From NCBI GenBank assembly GCA_003564775.1, contig PXEI01000055.1, positions 1 to 19,956 on the forward strand: 19,956 nucleotides of DNA, read 5' to 3'. The DNA is from Spirochaetaceae bacterium (lineage in GTDB: Bacteria; Spirochaetota; Spirochaetia; DSM-27196; SLAA01). The notes beneath the pieces are model-generated. The model saw only the letters and a list, made by a program, of their open reading frames with translations, searched no databases and was not told where the DNA came from. A program made the translations under genes and the position numbers. Shown in pieces: positions 7,547 through 15,390 of this stretch; position 1 is the stretch's first letter, and every line of letters begins with the position of its first letter.

Positions 7547-7564
7547 ACACGGCTTGTGCCGTGT
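7547..7564 (+). other. Intergenic stem-loop 1 after binding-protein gene
   Basis: ACACGGC (7547-7553) pairs perfectly with GCCGTGT (7558-7564) around a 4-base loop, 14 bases past the stop. No T-run follows. Confidence 0.5.
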
Positions 7565-7579
7565 TGATTAGGCTTATGA

Positions 7580-7606
7580 GCTGCGGCCCCGCAAATGGGC
7601 CGCAGC
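7580..7606 (+). other. Intergenic stem-loop 2 between binding protein and first permease
   Basis: GCTGCGGCCC (7580-7589) and GGGCCGCAGC (7597-7606) form a perfect 10-bp GC-rich stem with a 7-base loop. There is no T-tract, so complete termination is unlikely. Such hairpins between binding-protein and permease genes are known to protect upstream mRNA and reduce downstream expression; that role is inferred here. Confidence 0.6.
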
Positions 7607-7627
7607 CTTCTAACCGTAGGTGGGGGA

Positions 7628-8731
7628 ATGAGTAGCGTAGCTAAGAAAGATCGTGTATTCGAAATTTTTGCCGCGACTCCGGCCCGTATCCTTGTTGCAT
7701 TGATTATCCCGACGATCACCTTTTTCGTATTGTTATGGAGTTTTAACTTCATGCGGGATGCTCGTGCGCCAAGAATACTGGTTGCGATCGTAGCTTTGGT
7801 TGTGGGTGTTGGTGGTGTCTGGGCACTGTACTTGGCGCTTAATCATCTGGTAACACAGATGCCCATTCGATTGCGGGACTCACTGCTCCCGTACGTGTTT
7901 GTCGGCCCAGCGTTGGCGGTGCTCACCGCGTATATTGTGTTGCCGTCATTACGCACCGTTACCTTGAGTCTTATGAACCGGGCTGGTACTGAGTTTGTGG
8001 GTCTCGATAACTACATCTTTGCCTTTACCGATCCTTCAATGCTCATTACGCTGCGTAACACACTGCTGTGGTTAGTAGTGGTTCCAGCATTTACTGTCTC
8101 TCTCGGTTTACTCATTGCGGTACTTGTAGACCGCATGAGCGAAACGGGAGAAAAGGTTGCCAAGACCTTCATATTTCTTCCCTTGGCTATTTCATTTGTC
8201 GGTGCCAGCGTTATTTGGCGATTCATTTATTTCTATCAACCGCCAGGAATGGCTCAGCCGGGCTTGCTCAATGCCATTGTTGTAGCACTCGGTGGCTCGC
8301 CCCAAGGGTGGTTGACCATTCGCCCCTGGAACAACTTTTTTCTCATTGCAATCATGATCTGGCTGCAGACCGGATTCGCCATGGTTATTTTGTCGGCGGC
8401 CGTTAAAGGCGTGCCGGGTGACCTGTTAGATGCCGCGCGCATTGACGGGGCAGGTGAAGTCCGGGTCTTTTTCAATGTGATCATTCCCTATGTAAGTGGC
8501 ACAATTTTAACGGTGACCACAACAATTCTCATTCTGGTCTTGAAGATTTTTGACGTGGTATTTGTCATGACAAGCGGCCAGTTCCAGACTGGAGTGGTTG
8601 CATTTCGAATGTATCAGGAAGCCTTCATTTTCCGGCACTTCGGGCGTGGCGCCGCTCTGGCTACCTTGCTTTTCATTGGAGTACTACCAATTATGATCCG
8701 GAACATGAAATCCATGAAGGAGCGGAGGTAA
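7628..8731 (+). CDS. Sugar ABC transporter permease, AglF-like, with N-terminal extension
   Basis: A 367-residue inner-membrane permease of the MalF/UgpA group. The ATG at 7628 follows AGGTGGGGG, a better ribosome site than that of the in-frame upstream start within hairpin 2. Hydrophobic spans are visible near residues 21-41, 48-71, 88-108, 144-168, 180-200, 235-256, 290-312 and 341-358. The first two form an extension before the usual six-span core, which opens near LLPYVFVGPALAVL. The EAA loop that docks the ATPase is at about 257-290: AVKGVPGDLLDAARIDGAGE. Length and layout recall AglF of alpha-glucoside transporters. It pairs with the next permease, three bases downstream. Confidence 0.93.
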   Translation: MSSVAKKDRVFEIFAATPARILVALIIPTITFFVLLWSFNFMRDARAPRILVAIVALVVGVGGVWALYLALNHLVTQMPIRLRDSLLPYVFVGPALAVLTAYIVLPSLRTVTLSLMNRAGTEFVGLDNYIFAFTDPSMLITLRNTLLWLVVVPAFTVSLGLLIAVLVDRMSETGEKVAKTFIFLPLAISFVGASVIWRFIYFYQPPGMAQPGLLNAIVVALGGSPQGWLTIRPWNNFFLIAIMIWLQTGFAMVILSAAVKGVPGDLLDAARIDGAGEVRVFFNVIIPYVSGTILTVTTTILILVLKIFDVVFVMTSGQFQTGVVAFRMYQEAFIFRHFGRGAALATLLFIGVLPIMIRNMKSMKERR

Positions 8732-8734
8732 AAC

Positions 8735-9637
8735 ATGAGTACATCAGTTTCCACTACTACCGTTGCTCCGCTGACCGTACAGCAGAAACGAATAAGAGCA
8801 ATTCTGGCCGGTATTCCAGTTCGACTTACTGTTCTTGCCTTGGTCGTCATCTGGACCGTGCCTACTCTGGGGCTTCTGGTTAGCTCCTTCCGACCGGCGG
8901 CAGCTATACGCAACACCGGCTGGTGGACGGCATTTTTTGCGCCCTTCACTGCGGACTGGACGCTTGCCAACTACATACAGGTTATTGGTGCCGATCGCAT
9001 GGGCCTGGCATTCAGCAACAGTTTGCTGATAACCATTCCTGCAACCGTGATCCCAATCACTATTGCGGCCTTTGCGGCATTTGCTTTAGCCTGGATGGAG
9101 TTTCCTGGACGAAAAATTGTGTTTATCATTGTTGTTGGCCTCATGGTTGTGCCACTGCAAATGTCACTTATTCCTGTTCTTCGCGTCTATACCGATCTAC
9201 GACTGAACGGGACATATCTGGGAATGTGGTTGGCTCACACAGGATTTGGTCTGCCACTGGCAACCTATCTGCTCTACGGGTATATATCCTCCATTCCTAA
9301 GGAAATTCTCGAGTCAGCTCATGCGGACGGCGCTAGTCCCATGCTCACCTTTACCAGGCTCATTATGCCGTTGTCGGTACCCGCGGTAGCTTCATTTGCA
9401 ATTTTCCAGTTTCTTTGGGTCTGGAACGACCTGTTGGTAGCGCTGGTATTCCTTGGAACACGGTCGGCCAACGTCATTGTTACAACACGGCTGGCTGAAC
9501 TTGTGGGGTCTCGTGGGCAGGACTGGCACGTCCTTACGGCCGGTGCTTTTCTGACGATAATCATCCCGCTTATTGTCTTTCTCTCGCTCCAGCGGTTTTT
9601 CGTGCGTGGTATGATGGCTGGCTCGGTCAAGGGATAG
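8735..9637 (+). CDS. Sugar ABC transporter permease, AglG/MalG-like
   Basis: A 300-residue inner-membrane permease of the MalG/AglG group. GGAGGT (8724-8729), overlapping the end of the previous gene, is the ribosome site, and only three bases separate the two genes. About six spans are visible, the first at 31-51. The EAA loop lies at about 187-216: IPKEILESAHADGASPML, with the conserved ADGA core and the trailing IMPLSVPA. The C-terminus FVRGMMAGSVKG is characteristic of this permease class. It forms the translocation pore with the preceding protein. No nucleotide-binding subunit is encoded nearby, so the pair must use an ATPase from elsewhere. Confidence 0.94.
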   Translation: MSTSVSTTTVAPLTVQQKRIRAILAGIPVRLTVLALVVIWTVPTLGLLVSSFRPAAAIRNTGWWTAFFAPFTADWTLANYIQVIGADRMGLAFSNSLLITIPATVIPITIAAFAAFALAWMEFPGRKIVFIIVVGLMVVPLQMSLIPVLRVYTDLRLNGTYLGMWLAHTGFGLPLATYLLYGYISSIPKEILESAHADGASPMLTFTRLIMPLSVPAVASFAIFQFLWVWNDLLVALVFLGTRSANVIVTTRLAELVGSRGQDWHVLTAGAFLTIIIPLIVFLSLQRFFVRGMMAGSVKG

Positions 9638-9667
9638 GCTCAAAACGTTGAAGACACATGGTGCCGT

Positions 9668-9696
9668 GGGTGCTTTGGCAACAAGCCAAAGCGCCC
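9668..9696 (+). other. Stem-loop between second permease and lacI-family gene
   Basis: GGGTGCTTTGGC (9668-9679) and GCCAAAGCGCCC (9685-9696) form a 12-bp stem with one G-T wobble and a 5-base loop, AACAA. A purine-rich stretch, not T, follows, so it is not a classical terminator. It probably sets relative expression of the transporter and regulator messages or their decay. Confidence 0.55.
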
Positions 9697-9736
9697 AGAG
9701 GCAGCATCGCAATGCCGAACAACAAGGAACAACAAC

Positions 9737-10843
9737 ATGAAACCAAGGCGGGTTTCGGCTCAAGATGTCGCCGAGCATGCTGGCGTTTCGCGGACTACCG
9801 TGTCCTTCGTGCTCAATAACAGCCCTGGCAAAAGCATAACCGAGGAAACACGACGGCGTGTTCTACGTGCAGCTGATGAACTGGGATATATGCCCAATCA
9901 GGATGCGCGACGGCTCGCCTTAGTGCGTTCAAGTGCTATTGGTGTATTCATTACCCATTCGCAGTATGTGTATAGCGATGTTTTTATCAGTCGAGTGATT
10001 GAGGGAATGTCCCAGGCCGTGAATCGGAATCGAGTACAGCTAGTCATACATCCGCTTCGCTTTGAAGAGCAGGGATATATGCGCATGGTAGAAGAGTCCG
10101 GCGTCCAGGGGGTGATACTCATTAACACCCGGGAGAAGGATCCCGGAGTAGCAGAGCTCAGCCGCCACGGGGTACCTGCTGTCTCGATAGACTTCATGGA
10201 AGACTCGCTGGTGGATCAGGTTTATGTAGATAATCGTGGAGCGGCACGCGAGATCGTCAAGCTTGTGTTGGAGTGGGGGCATCGTGATGTCGCTATGATC
10301 ACACACGCACCGTTGGAGTTTTCGGCATCACGGAGGCGTTTTGAGGGCTATTGCGATGCACTCGCCGAGTATGGAATTAACCCCAACGAGTCCTCGATTC
10401 GGTACGGGAGTTTTTCTGAGGATAGCGGGTACAAGGCAATGAACGATCTGCTTCACAAAGAACCAAGACCGTCGGCCGTTTTTGCCGGGAACGACATGAT
10501 TGCGTATGGTGCGCTCATGGCCTCGCGTGACAATGGCGTACTGGTGCCCGACGATATCTCCATAGTGGGGTTTGACGACGACTATCTCTCGCGGTACACG
10601 AATCCTCCGCTCACTACCATGGCCTTGCCAGCCGCGGGTCTTGGCTCCGAGGCTGTTAATCTGCTCCTGCGCCGTATACAGGCAGGGAGGAGGGGTGCAG
10701 GCGCAGGAGCAGGTGCAGGAGAAGGCGCAGGAGAAGGCGCAGGAGGCGTGGAAGGTACTGCCCCCCAACGTATTGTGTTACCCACTCACATCTCTATTCG
10801 CGGCAGCTGCCGTCGAATTCACGAGGCGCCACCAGGAAACTGA
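9737..10843 (+). CDS. LacI/GalR-family transcriptional regulator with low-complexity insert
   Basis: A 368-residue DNA-binding regulator. AAGGA (9723-9727) precedes the ATG. The N-terminal helix-turn-helix is plain at residues 6-29, VSAQDVAEHAGVSRTTVSFV, followed by a hinge region (about 45-62) with the ARRLA pattern, then a periplasmic-binding-protein-like sensor domain including GVILINTRE, SRRRFEGYCDAL, AVFAGNDMIAYGAL and SIVGFDDDYLSRYTNPPLTT. About 50 residues before the end, residues 320-335 are alternating Gly-Ala and Gly-Glu, placed between RRIQAGR and the usual final strand PQRIVLPTHISIRGS. It lies directly after the sugar permeases and is likely their local regulator, binding a sugar or sugar phosphate. 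No hydrolase is nearby to indicate which. Confidence 0.94.
   Translation: MKPRRVSAQDVAEHAGVSRTTVSFVLNNSPGKSITEETRRRVLRAADELGYMPNQDARRLALVRSSAIGVFITHSQYVYSDVFISRVIEGMSQAVNRNRVQLVIHPLRFEEQGYMRMVEESGVQGVILINTREKDPGVAELSRHGVPAVSIDFMEDSLVDQVYVDNRGAAREIVKLVLEWGHRDVAMITHAPLEFSASRRRFEGYCDALAEYGINPNESSIRYGSFSEDSGYKAMNDLLHKEPRPSAVFAGNDMIAYGALMASRDNGVLVPDDISIVGFDDDYLSRYTNPPLTTMALPAAGLGSEAVNLLLRRIQAGRRGAGAGAGAGEGAGEGAGGVEGTAPQRIVLPTHISIRGSCRRIHEAPPGN
10694..10741 (+). repeat. In-frame hexanucleotide repeat (GGNGNA, 8 units) in the LacI-family gene
   Basis: Eight consecutive 6-base units fit GGNGNA: ggtgca, ggcgca, ggagca, ggtgca, ggagaa, ggcgca, ggagaa, ggcgca. The last four form two perfect copies of a 12-base unit (10718-10729, 10730-10741). 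Each unit adds two residues (Gly-Ala or Gly-Glu), so changes in copy number would keep the frame. Confidence 0.85.
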
Positions 10844-10899
10844 GAAAAAGGCTCGTACACACGAATCAGGAAGAAGAAAAAGCCTGTAGTAGAGTGTAG

Positions 10900-12315
10900 A
10901 TGAACACTCGAATAGGCCTTGGGATGTTTCTGTGGTGTGGGATAGTGATCAGCGGGGCATGGGCCGAGACCGAGGCCCCGGTTTCGCAGCAGTGGCAGCA
11001 GCCCGGTATTCTCTACGGAACGAGGCTGGAACTCGCCGCCCGTAGTCAAGACCTTGAGAATCAAGCTCTGCGAGTTCTTGTAGATATGGAAGGCGGAACC
11101 CGTCTCTATCTACATACAACCGACGAGGAGCAGTCACCTCCCACCCTTGGAATTTCGTCGGAGAACTTGCGGGCCGGGCCGGTACTGCTCAACGGTCTCC
11201 ACCGCGCGCTGCGTTCCCCAACCGGACATGGACCGGGATCAAGTGTCTGGGTCGAGGCCTCTGAGTTGCGGCCGGACTTTTCCTTTGAACCATCAAGCCG
11301 CCACGGTCTGGAACTGAGTTATCGGAGATCGGCCGTCGGCAAGGGGAATCTTACTCGCGTCGGTTTCTACGGCATAGAGGAGGCTCAGGGAGTTGCCGGG
11401 GTTGGTGTATCCTTGCGGCATGAGTCCGGCCCCTACGTTTTTGAGACGCTCACCGGGCTCGCGCGTCCGCCGCGTCGACCGAGTTCAGAGGACTGGTTTC
11501 TATCTAGGCGCGAGTTCCCTGGCGGCTACCTGAGCCATTCGGTGGTGAGTGCCGGGCTACGAACTGGAGTGCTTGATGCTCGGACTGCCGGTGGTTTGAG
11601 TTATGGCTCTCTGGTGCGCTCTGGAGGCTGGGGTCGGGGCGTTATCACTGTCCACGGGCGACCGGCACTACTCCAGTTATTGGGCGCCGTGAGCAGTCCT
11701 GACTACCGGGGCCCCGACGGCCGGACAGTATCAATCCGGCGCTACACCGATATGTCGTTACGCATACCCGGCGAGGGGCCATTCTCAGTCCATGGTGGCA
11801 TCGCCTCCCGCTCTGGCCAGGTTCCATTCTCGGTGCATGAGACCGGAATACACCGGCGGGAGTTTCGAACTGGCGTTGATTATGAGGGGCAGTTAGTGCG
11901 GCTTAGCCTTACTGCCAAAGGAGAGAACCTGCGCAACTCAGATCAAGAGCGAACTCGTCATGAGAGCATGAGTATACGTGTTGAGTCCGGGGCCTTTGGC
12001 GGTGACGGGCTGCGAGGTCTGGCAGAGCACCGCATCAGTAGACGGCTCACAGCTGACGAGGTGGAGCCGGGCTACGATACTGTCAGCCAGCTTGGTCTGC
12101 GGTACAAGGTGCCAGCAGTGCGGTTGGAGCTTGATCTAAGCCACAGGAACCACCCTGCAGACAGCTTCAGAGTACGCGGGGCTTCGTATATCTCCCATGG
12201 CGACTGGAGCGGAAGTGTTCTTCTTTCAAGCGAGCTTGTTCCCAGTATCGTGGCCGATCTGGAACAGAACTGGAGCGTGCGCCTGGAAGTACGGCGTGTG
12301 CTCCGATTTCGCTAA
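10900..12315 (+). CDS. Predicted secreted, possibly outer-membrane beta-barrel, protein of unknown function
   Basis: Not recognised. 471 residues with a signal peptide at about 1-22 (MNTR, hydrophobic FLWCGIVISGAWA, then acidic mature start). The rest is rich in Gly, Arg, Ser and short alternating polar/hydrophobic stretches ending in SVRLEVRRVLRF, with many probable beta strands and few helices, as in outer-membrane barrels. The last residue is Arg after a penultimate Phe, so the usual terminal aromatic signature is not exact. The start is uncertain: no clear Shine-Dalgarno precedes the ATG at 10900, and ATG 10924, preceded by TTGGG, would shorten the signal peptide to MFLWCGIVISGAWA. It lies 56 bases after the LacI-family gene and ends 24 bases from convergent murB. 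It may be an outer-membrane partner of the sugar system, but nothing shows this directly. Confidence 0.7.
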   Translation: MNTRIGLGMFLWCGIVISGAWAETEAPVSQQWQQPGILYGTRLELAARSQDLENQALRVLVDMEGGTRLYLHTTDEEQSPPTLGISSENLRAGPVLLNGLHRALRSPTGHGPGSSVWVEASELRPDFSFEPSSRHGLELSYRRSAVGKGNLTRVGFYGIEEAQGVAGVGVSLRHESGPYVFETLTGLARPPRRPSSEDWFLSRREFPGGYLSHSVVSAGLRTGVLDARTAGGLSYGSLVRSGGWGRGVITVHGRPALLQLLGAVSSPDYRGPDGRTVSIRRYTDMSLRIPGEGPFSVHGGIASRSGQVPFSVHETGIHRREFRTGVDYEGQLVRLSLTAKGENLRNSDQERTRHESMSIRVESGAFGGDGLRGLAEHRISRRLTADEVEPGYDTVSQLGLRYKVPAVRLELDLSHRNHPADSFRVRGASYISHGDWSGSVLLSSELVPSIVADLEQNWSVRLEVRRVLRFR

Positions 12316-12339
12316 CCGGTACCGGTGGGTTGAGCAGAT

Positions 12340-13275
12340 CTACACGACCTCGTGCTTGCCGTTCCAGTCACCCACGTACAGTACTTCGCGTTCCAGTTCA
12401 AGCCCAAGTCGTTGCTGGACACTGTCACGGACACTTTCTATAAGGGTGCGAATGTCCTCGGCAGTGGCCGTCCCGGTATTAATAATAATGTTTGCATGTT
12501 CCGGCGATATCTGGGCTCCACCGACACGTAGGCCGCGTAGGCCAAGGCTATCTATAAGCTTGCCGCTGGGGGCTCCAAAGTCATGGTTGTTCTTGAAAAC
12601 GGAGCCAGCGGAGGGGGCCCGGAAATGTCCTTTTGCTTCGCGGTCTGCATGATACTCCTGCATTCGCAGATGCAGTGCTTTGGGTTCGGTCGGAACTAAA
12701 CGAAATCGGGCCTGCAGCATTACGCATGCGCGGTTCTGAAATGGCGACCTTTTGTAAGCAAAGTCGCTTGCAGACATCTCATACACCTGTGCCTCGCCTG
12801 TTTCGTCAAAGTAGTTAACCGAGACCAAGCTGTCGGAAATTGAACCGCCGTAACACCGAGCGTTCATCCACACTGCACCACCCACCGTACCTGGCATGGA
12901 GTACAGAAACTCAATGCCTCCAAGGCCATACCCGGCGGCAATTTCGGTTGCTCGGCTCATTGACAGCCCGGTTCCAAAACTCAGGTCATCACCGTCTCGG
13001 GTCACCGAACTCAAACCAGCGGTAGAGATAACCAGAGCGGGTACTCCCTTGTCTGACACGAGGATGTTTGCCCCGCCTCCAAGAATGAAGTAGGGAACAC
13101 TCTCGGAAAGCGCTGTCTGTAACACGATCTGCATCTCCGAGACGGTGTGCGGCTCGGCAAACACTGCAGCGGGCCCCCCAACCTGAAAGGTGGTCAGCGG
13201 TGCAAGAGGGTAGTCAAACTCAATTGCGCCCTCAATATTGATTCTTTGAAAGATTTCTCGTAGCCTGTTCACCAC
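12340..13275 (-). CDS. murB: UDP-N-acetylenolpyruvoylglucosamine reductase
   Basis: FAD enzyme that reduces UDP-GlcNAc-enolpyruvate to UDP-MurNAc with NADPH, an early cytoplasmic step of peptidoglycan synthesis. Visible motifs: PLAPLTTFQVGGPA, ILGGGANILVSD (FAD-binding loop), LYSMPGTVGGAVWMNA, APSAGSVFKN with the catalytic serine, and SGKLIDSLGLRG. The C-terminal ELEREVLYVGDWNG provides the family glutamate. These fit a type II (Staphylococcus-like) MurB. The GTG at 13275 is chosen because about 20 residues before DYPL matches the family. An in-frame ATG at 13320 would add 15 residues and leave only 37 bases to divergent cysS, and neither has a clear ribosome site. It converges with the 10900-12315 gene. 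Confidence 0.95.
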   Translation of the reverse strand: MVNRLREIFQRINIEGAIEFDYPLAPLTTFQVGGPAAVFAEPHTVSEMQIVLQTALSESVPYFILGGGANILVSDKGVPALVISTAGLSSVTRDGDDLSFGTGLSMSRATEIAAGYGLGGIEFLYSMPGTVGGAVWMNARCYGGSISDSLVSVNYFDETGEAQVYEMSASDFAYKRSPFQNRACVMLQARFRLVPTEPKALHLRMQEYHADREAKGHFRAPSAGSVFKNNHDFGAPSGKLIDSLGLRGLRVGGAQISPEHANIIINTGTATAEDIRTLIESVRDSVQQRLGLELEREVLYVGDWNGKHEVV

Positions 13276-13357
13276 GCCATGATACCGGATAACTCTGGTG
13301 CTGGCCAAGCGCCTATGCATTTGTTTCGCAGTAGATCCGTCCGCAAGGAGTCAACAC

Positions 13358-14812
13358 ATGAAAATTCGCCTCTACAACACGCTGGGACGAGAACTCCAGG
13401 TCTTTGAACCGCTGGAAGCAGGCACCGCACGGATGTATGCATGCGGGCCAACGGTGTACAACTACGCTCACATCGGTAATCTGCGAACCTACGTTTTTGA
13501 GGATCTTCTGCGACGCACCTTTAGCTACTTTGATTACACAGTAGAGCACGTGATGAATGTTACCGACGTGGGCCACCTGACCGACGATGGCGATGAAGGT
13601 GAAGACAAGATGATCAAGAGTGCTCGCGAGCAGGGCAAGTCTGTCTGGGACATTGCAAACCACTTCTCCGATGCCTTCTTCCGCGATTTGGAGAAACTGA
13701 ATATTCAAATGCCGGAAGTGGTCTGTAAGGCCACCGACCATATCGAGGACATGATCGGCCTCATCAAACGCCTTGAAGAGCGCGGCTACACCTACCTGGC
13801 CGGAGGCAATCTGTATTTCGATGTCGCAAAGTTTGAGAAGTACGGTGAACTTGCGCTGCTCGACAGGGCAAAGCTGCAGGCCGGGGCACGCGTAGAGGTA
13901 GATGTAAACAAACGCAATCCGCAAGACTTTGTCTTGTGGTTCACCAACTCAAAGTTTGATCAACAAGCCATGCAGTGGGACTCACCCTGGGGTAGAGGAT
14001 ATCCGGGCTGGCATATCGAGTGTAGCGCCATGAGCATGCGTTATCTGGGTGAGCAGTTTGATATACATCTTGGTGGCGTTGACCACATTCCGGTGCATCA
14101 CACCAACGAAATCGCACAGTCCGAGGCTGCAACCGGCAAGCCGTGGGTGCGCTACTGGATACATGGTGAGTTTCTGGTTATGACTGGCGGCAAAATGTCC
14201 AAGTCGGCGGGTGGTTTCATTACTCTCGAGAGTCTGGAGGAGATGGGTTACCATCCGCTGGACTATCGGTACTTCTGTCTGGGCGGTCACTATCGGACGC
14301 AGCTACAGTTTACCGAGGATTCCCTGAATGCTGCGCGGGCTGCACGCCATAATCTGCTGGACCGGGTCAGACGGTTAAGGAACGAGGCCTTGCAGAACGG
14401 CACATCCGTTGGAACTGCTGTGGGTTCGGCTGAGAATGAACTTGGAGATGGTGCTCAAGCGCATCTGCGAGCGTTTGAGGCGGCGGTTGCAGAGGACCTC
14501 AACATTCCCAAGGCGCTTGCCGAGCTGTGGCAAAGCCTCAAGGATGACTCGGTTAGCGCTCAGGAGAGAGTTGAGCTTGCCTCACGGATGGATTGTATCC
14601 TTGCCATAGGTGTGGGTACAGCTGCGGAAGGCGCAGATGAGGCCGAAGCTTCTCAAGAAGATGTAGCAGAGATAGAAGCGCTGATCGCCGAGCGAAACGA
14701 AGCCCGAACGTCGCGAAACTTTGCCCGAGCAGACGAAATTCGGGACGATCTGAAGGAAAGAGGAGTGGTACTTGAGGACGGGCCTGAAGGCACTCGCTGG
14801 AAACGTGGGTAG
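13358..14812 (+). CDS. cysS: Cysteinyl-tRNA synthetase
   Basis: Class I aminoacyl-tRNA synthetase that charges tRNA-Cys. The 484-residue protein starts at the ATG at 13358 with AAGGAG (13345-13350) seven bases before it; an upstream in-frame start at 13298 would add residues foreign to the family. Signatures: YACGPTVYNYAHIGN with HIGN at 38-41, and KMSKS at 279-283. The zinc ligands C29, C222 (WHIECSAM), H247 and E251 (HHTNEIAQSEA) have the same spacing as in the E. coli enzyme (C28, C209, H234, E238). The C-terminal part (FARADEIRDDLKERGVVLED) is the usual anticodon-binding end. Divergent from murB, with 82 bases between them; I see no convincing promoter there. Upstream of the ECF sigma operon by 47 bases. 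Confidence 0.97.
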   Translation: MKIRLYNTLGRELQVFEPLEAGTARMYACGPTVYNYAHIGNLRTYVFEDLLRRTFSYFDYTVEHVMNVTDVGHLTDDGDEGEDKMIKSAREQGKSVWDIANHFSDAFFRDLEKLNIQMPEVVCKATDHIEDMIGLIKRLEERGYTYLAGGNLYFDVAKFEKYGELALLDRAKLQAGARVEVDVNKRNPQDFVLWFTNSKFDQQAMQWDSPWGRGYPGWHIECSAMSMRYLGEQFDIHLGGVDHIPVHHTNEIAQSEAATGKPWVRYWIHGEFLVMTGGKMSKSAGGFITLESLEEMGYHPLDYRYFCLGGHYRTQLQFTEDSLNAARAARHNLLDRVRRLRNEALQNGTSVGTAVGSAENELGDGAQAHLRAFEAAVAEDLNIPKALAELWQSLKDDSVSAQERVELASRMDCILAIGVGTAAEGADEAEASQEDVAEIEALIAERNEARTSRNFARADEIRDDLKERGVVLEDGPEGTRWKRG

Positions 14813-14859
14813 ATTAGCCAGTTTCGCTGTAACCTCAGCCCATAAGCGTTGTTTCTAGT

Positions 14860-15390
14860 ATGAGTCGGAAAGGATCTACGCATGAACAATTCCGGCAAAT
14901 CTACGACGACGTCTTTCCCGTCATTGTTCGCATTGTGTATCGGATATGCGGCAGTGCCGAGGTGGCTGAGGAACTATGCCACGAGGCCTTTATAAAGTAT
15001 ATCGACAACGCTCATCGCATTCCCGACAAGGAACAGGCGCGTTATTGGCTCATTCGTGTCGCCAAGAATCTTGCACTCAATCACGAGAAACGCAAAGGGC
15101 GCGAGGCACGCGCCTTTCGGAAAGTCTTTCAACAAAGCCCTACATCTCACGACGACACCGGAGAACGCAGGTATCTCAGACAGGAAACGGCTGGTGTCGT
15201 TTCCTCGGCTCTCGAACAACTGCCAGAAAAACTCCGAGAAGTATTGGTTATGAAGGAATTTGGAGACTTGAGTTATCGCGAGATTGCGGAAGTACTCAAG
15301 ATAACCGAAAGTAACGCCAAGGTGCGTGTTCACCGAGCCCGAGAAAAACTCGCGCTCATTCTTGAGGAAGAGAATCCACATGGTAAGTAG
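14860..15390 (+). CDS. ECF-type RNA polymerase sigma factor
   Basis: A 176-residue protein of sigma-70 family, extracytoplasmic-function size. Region 2 lies at about 10-80, with AEVAEELCHEAFIKY and WLIRVAKNLALNHEKRK, the core-binding and -10 recognition helices. Region 4 lies at about 115-167, with ALEQLPEKLREVLVMKEFGD and YREIAEVLKITESNAKVRVH, a helix-turn-helix for the -35 element. Sigma regions 1 and 3 are absent, as expected. The ATG at 14860 has no clear Shine-Dalgarno. The last 11 bases overlap the next gene, the usual arrangement for a sigma factor and its anti-sigma. It probably controls this operon and envelope genes. Confidence 0.93.
   Translation: MSRKGSTHEQFRQIYDDVFPVIVRIVYRICGSAEVAEELCHEAFIKYIDNAHRIPDKEQARYWLIRVAKNLALNHEKRKGREARAFRKVFQQSPTSHDDTGERRYLRQETAGVVSSALEQLPEKLREVLVMKEFGDLSYREIAEVLKITESNAKVRVHRAREKLALILEEENPHGK

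Noticed and set aside
10843..10899. AGGCT...AGCCT inverted pair after the LacI-family gene as terminator
   Set aside because: Only a 5-bp stem with a long loop and no T-tract.
12315..12326. ACCGGTACCGGT palindrome between convergent genes as terminator
   Set aside because: Only a 4-bp hairpin with a 4-base loop is possible and no T-run follows on either strand. Coincidence is likely.
13313..13924. 203-codon open frame on the minus strand
   Set aside because: Opposite the well-supported cysS, with no family resemblance.
14820..14860. Possible ECF-type autoregulated promoter (GTAACC ... CGTT) before the sigma gene
   Set aside because: The spacing would place the start within about five bases of the ATG, and there is no second similar site in the window to compare.
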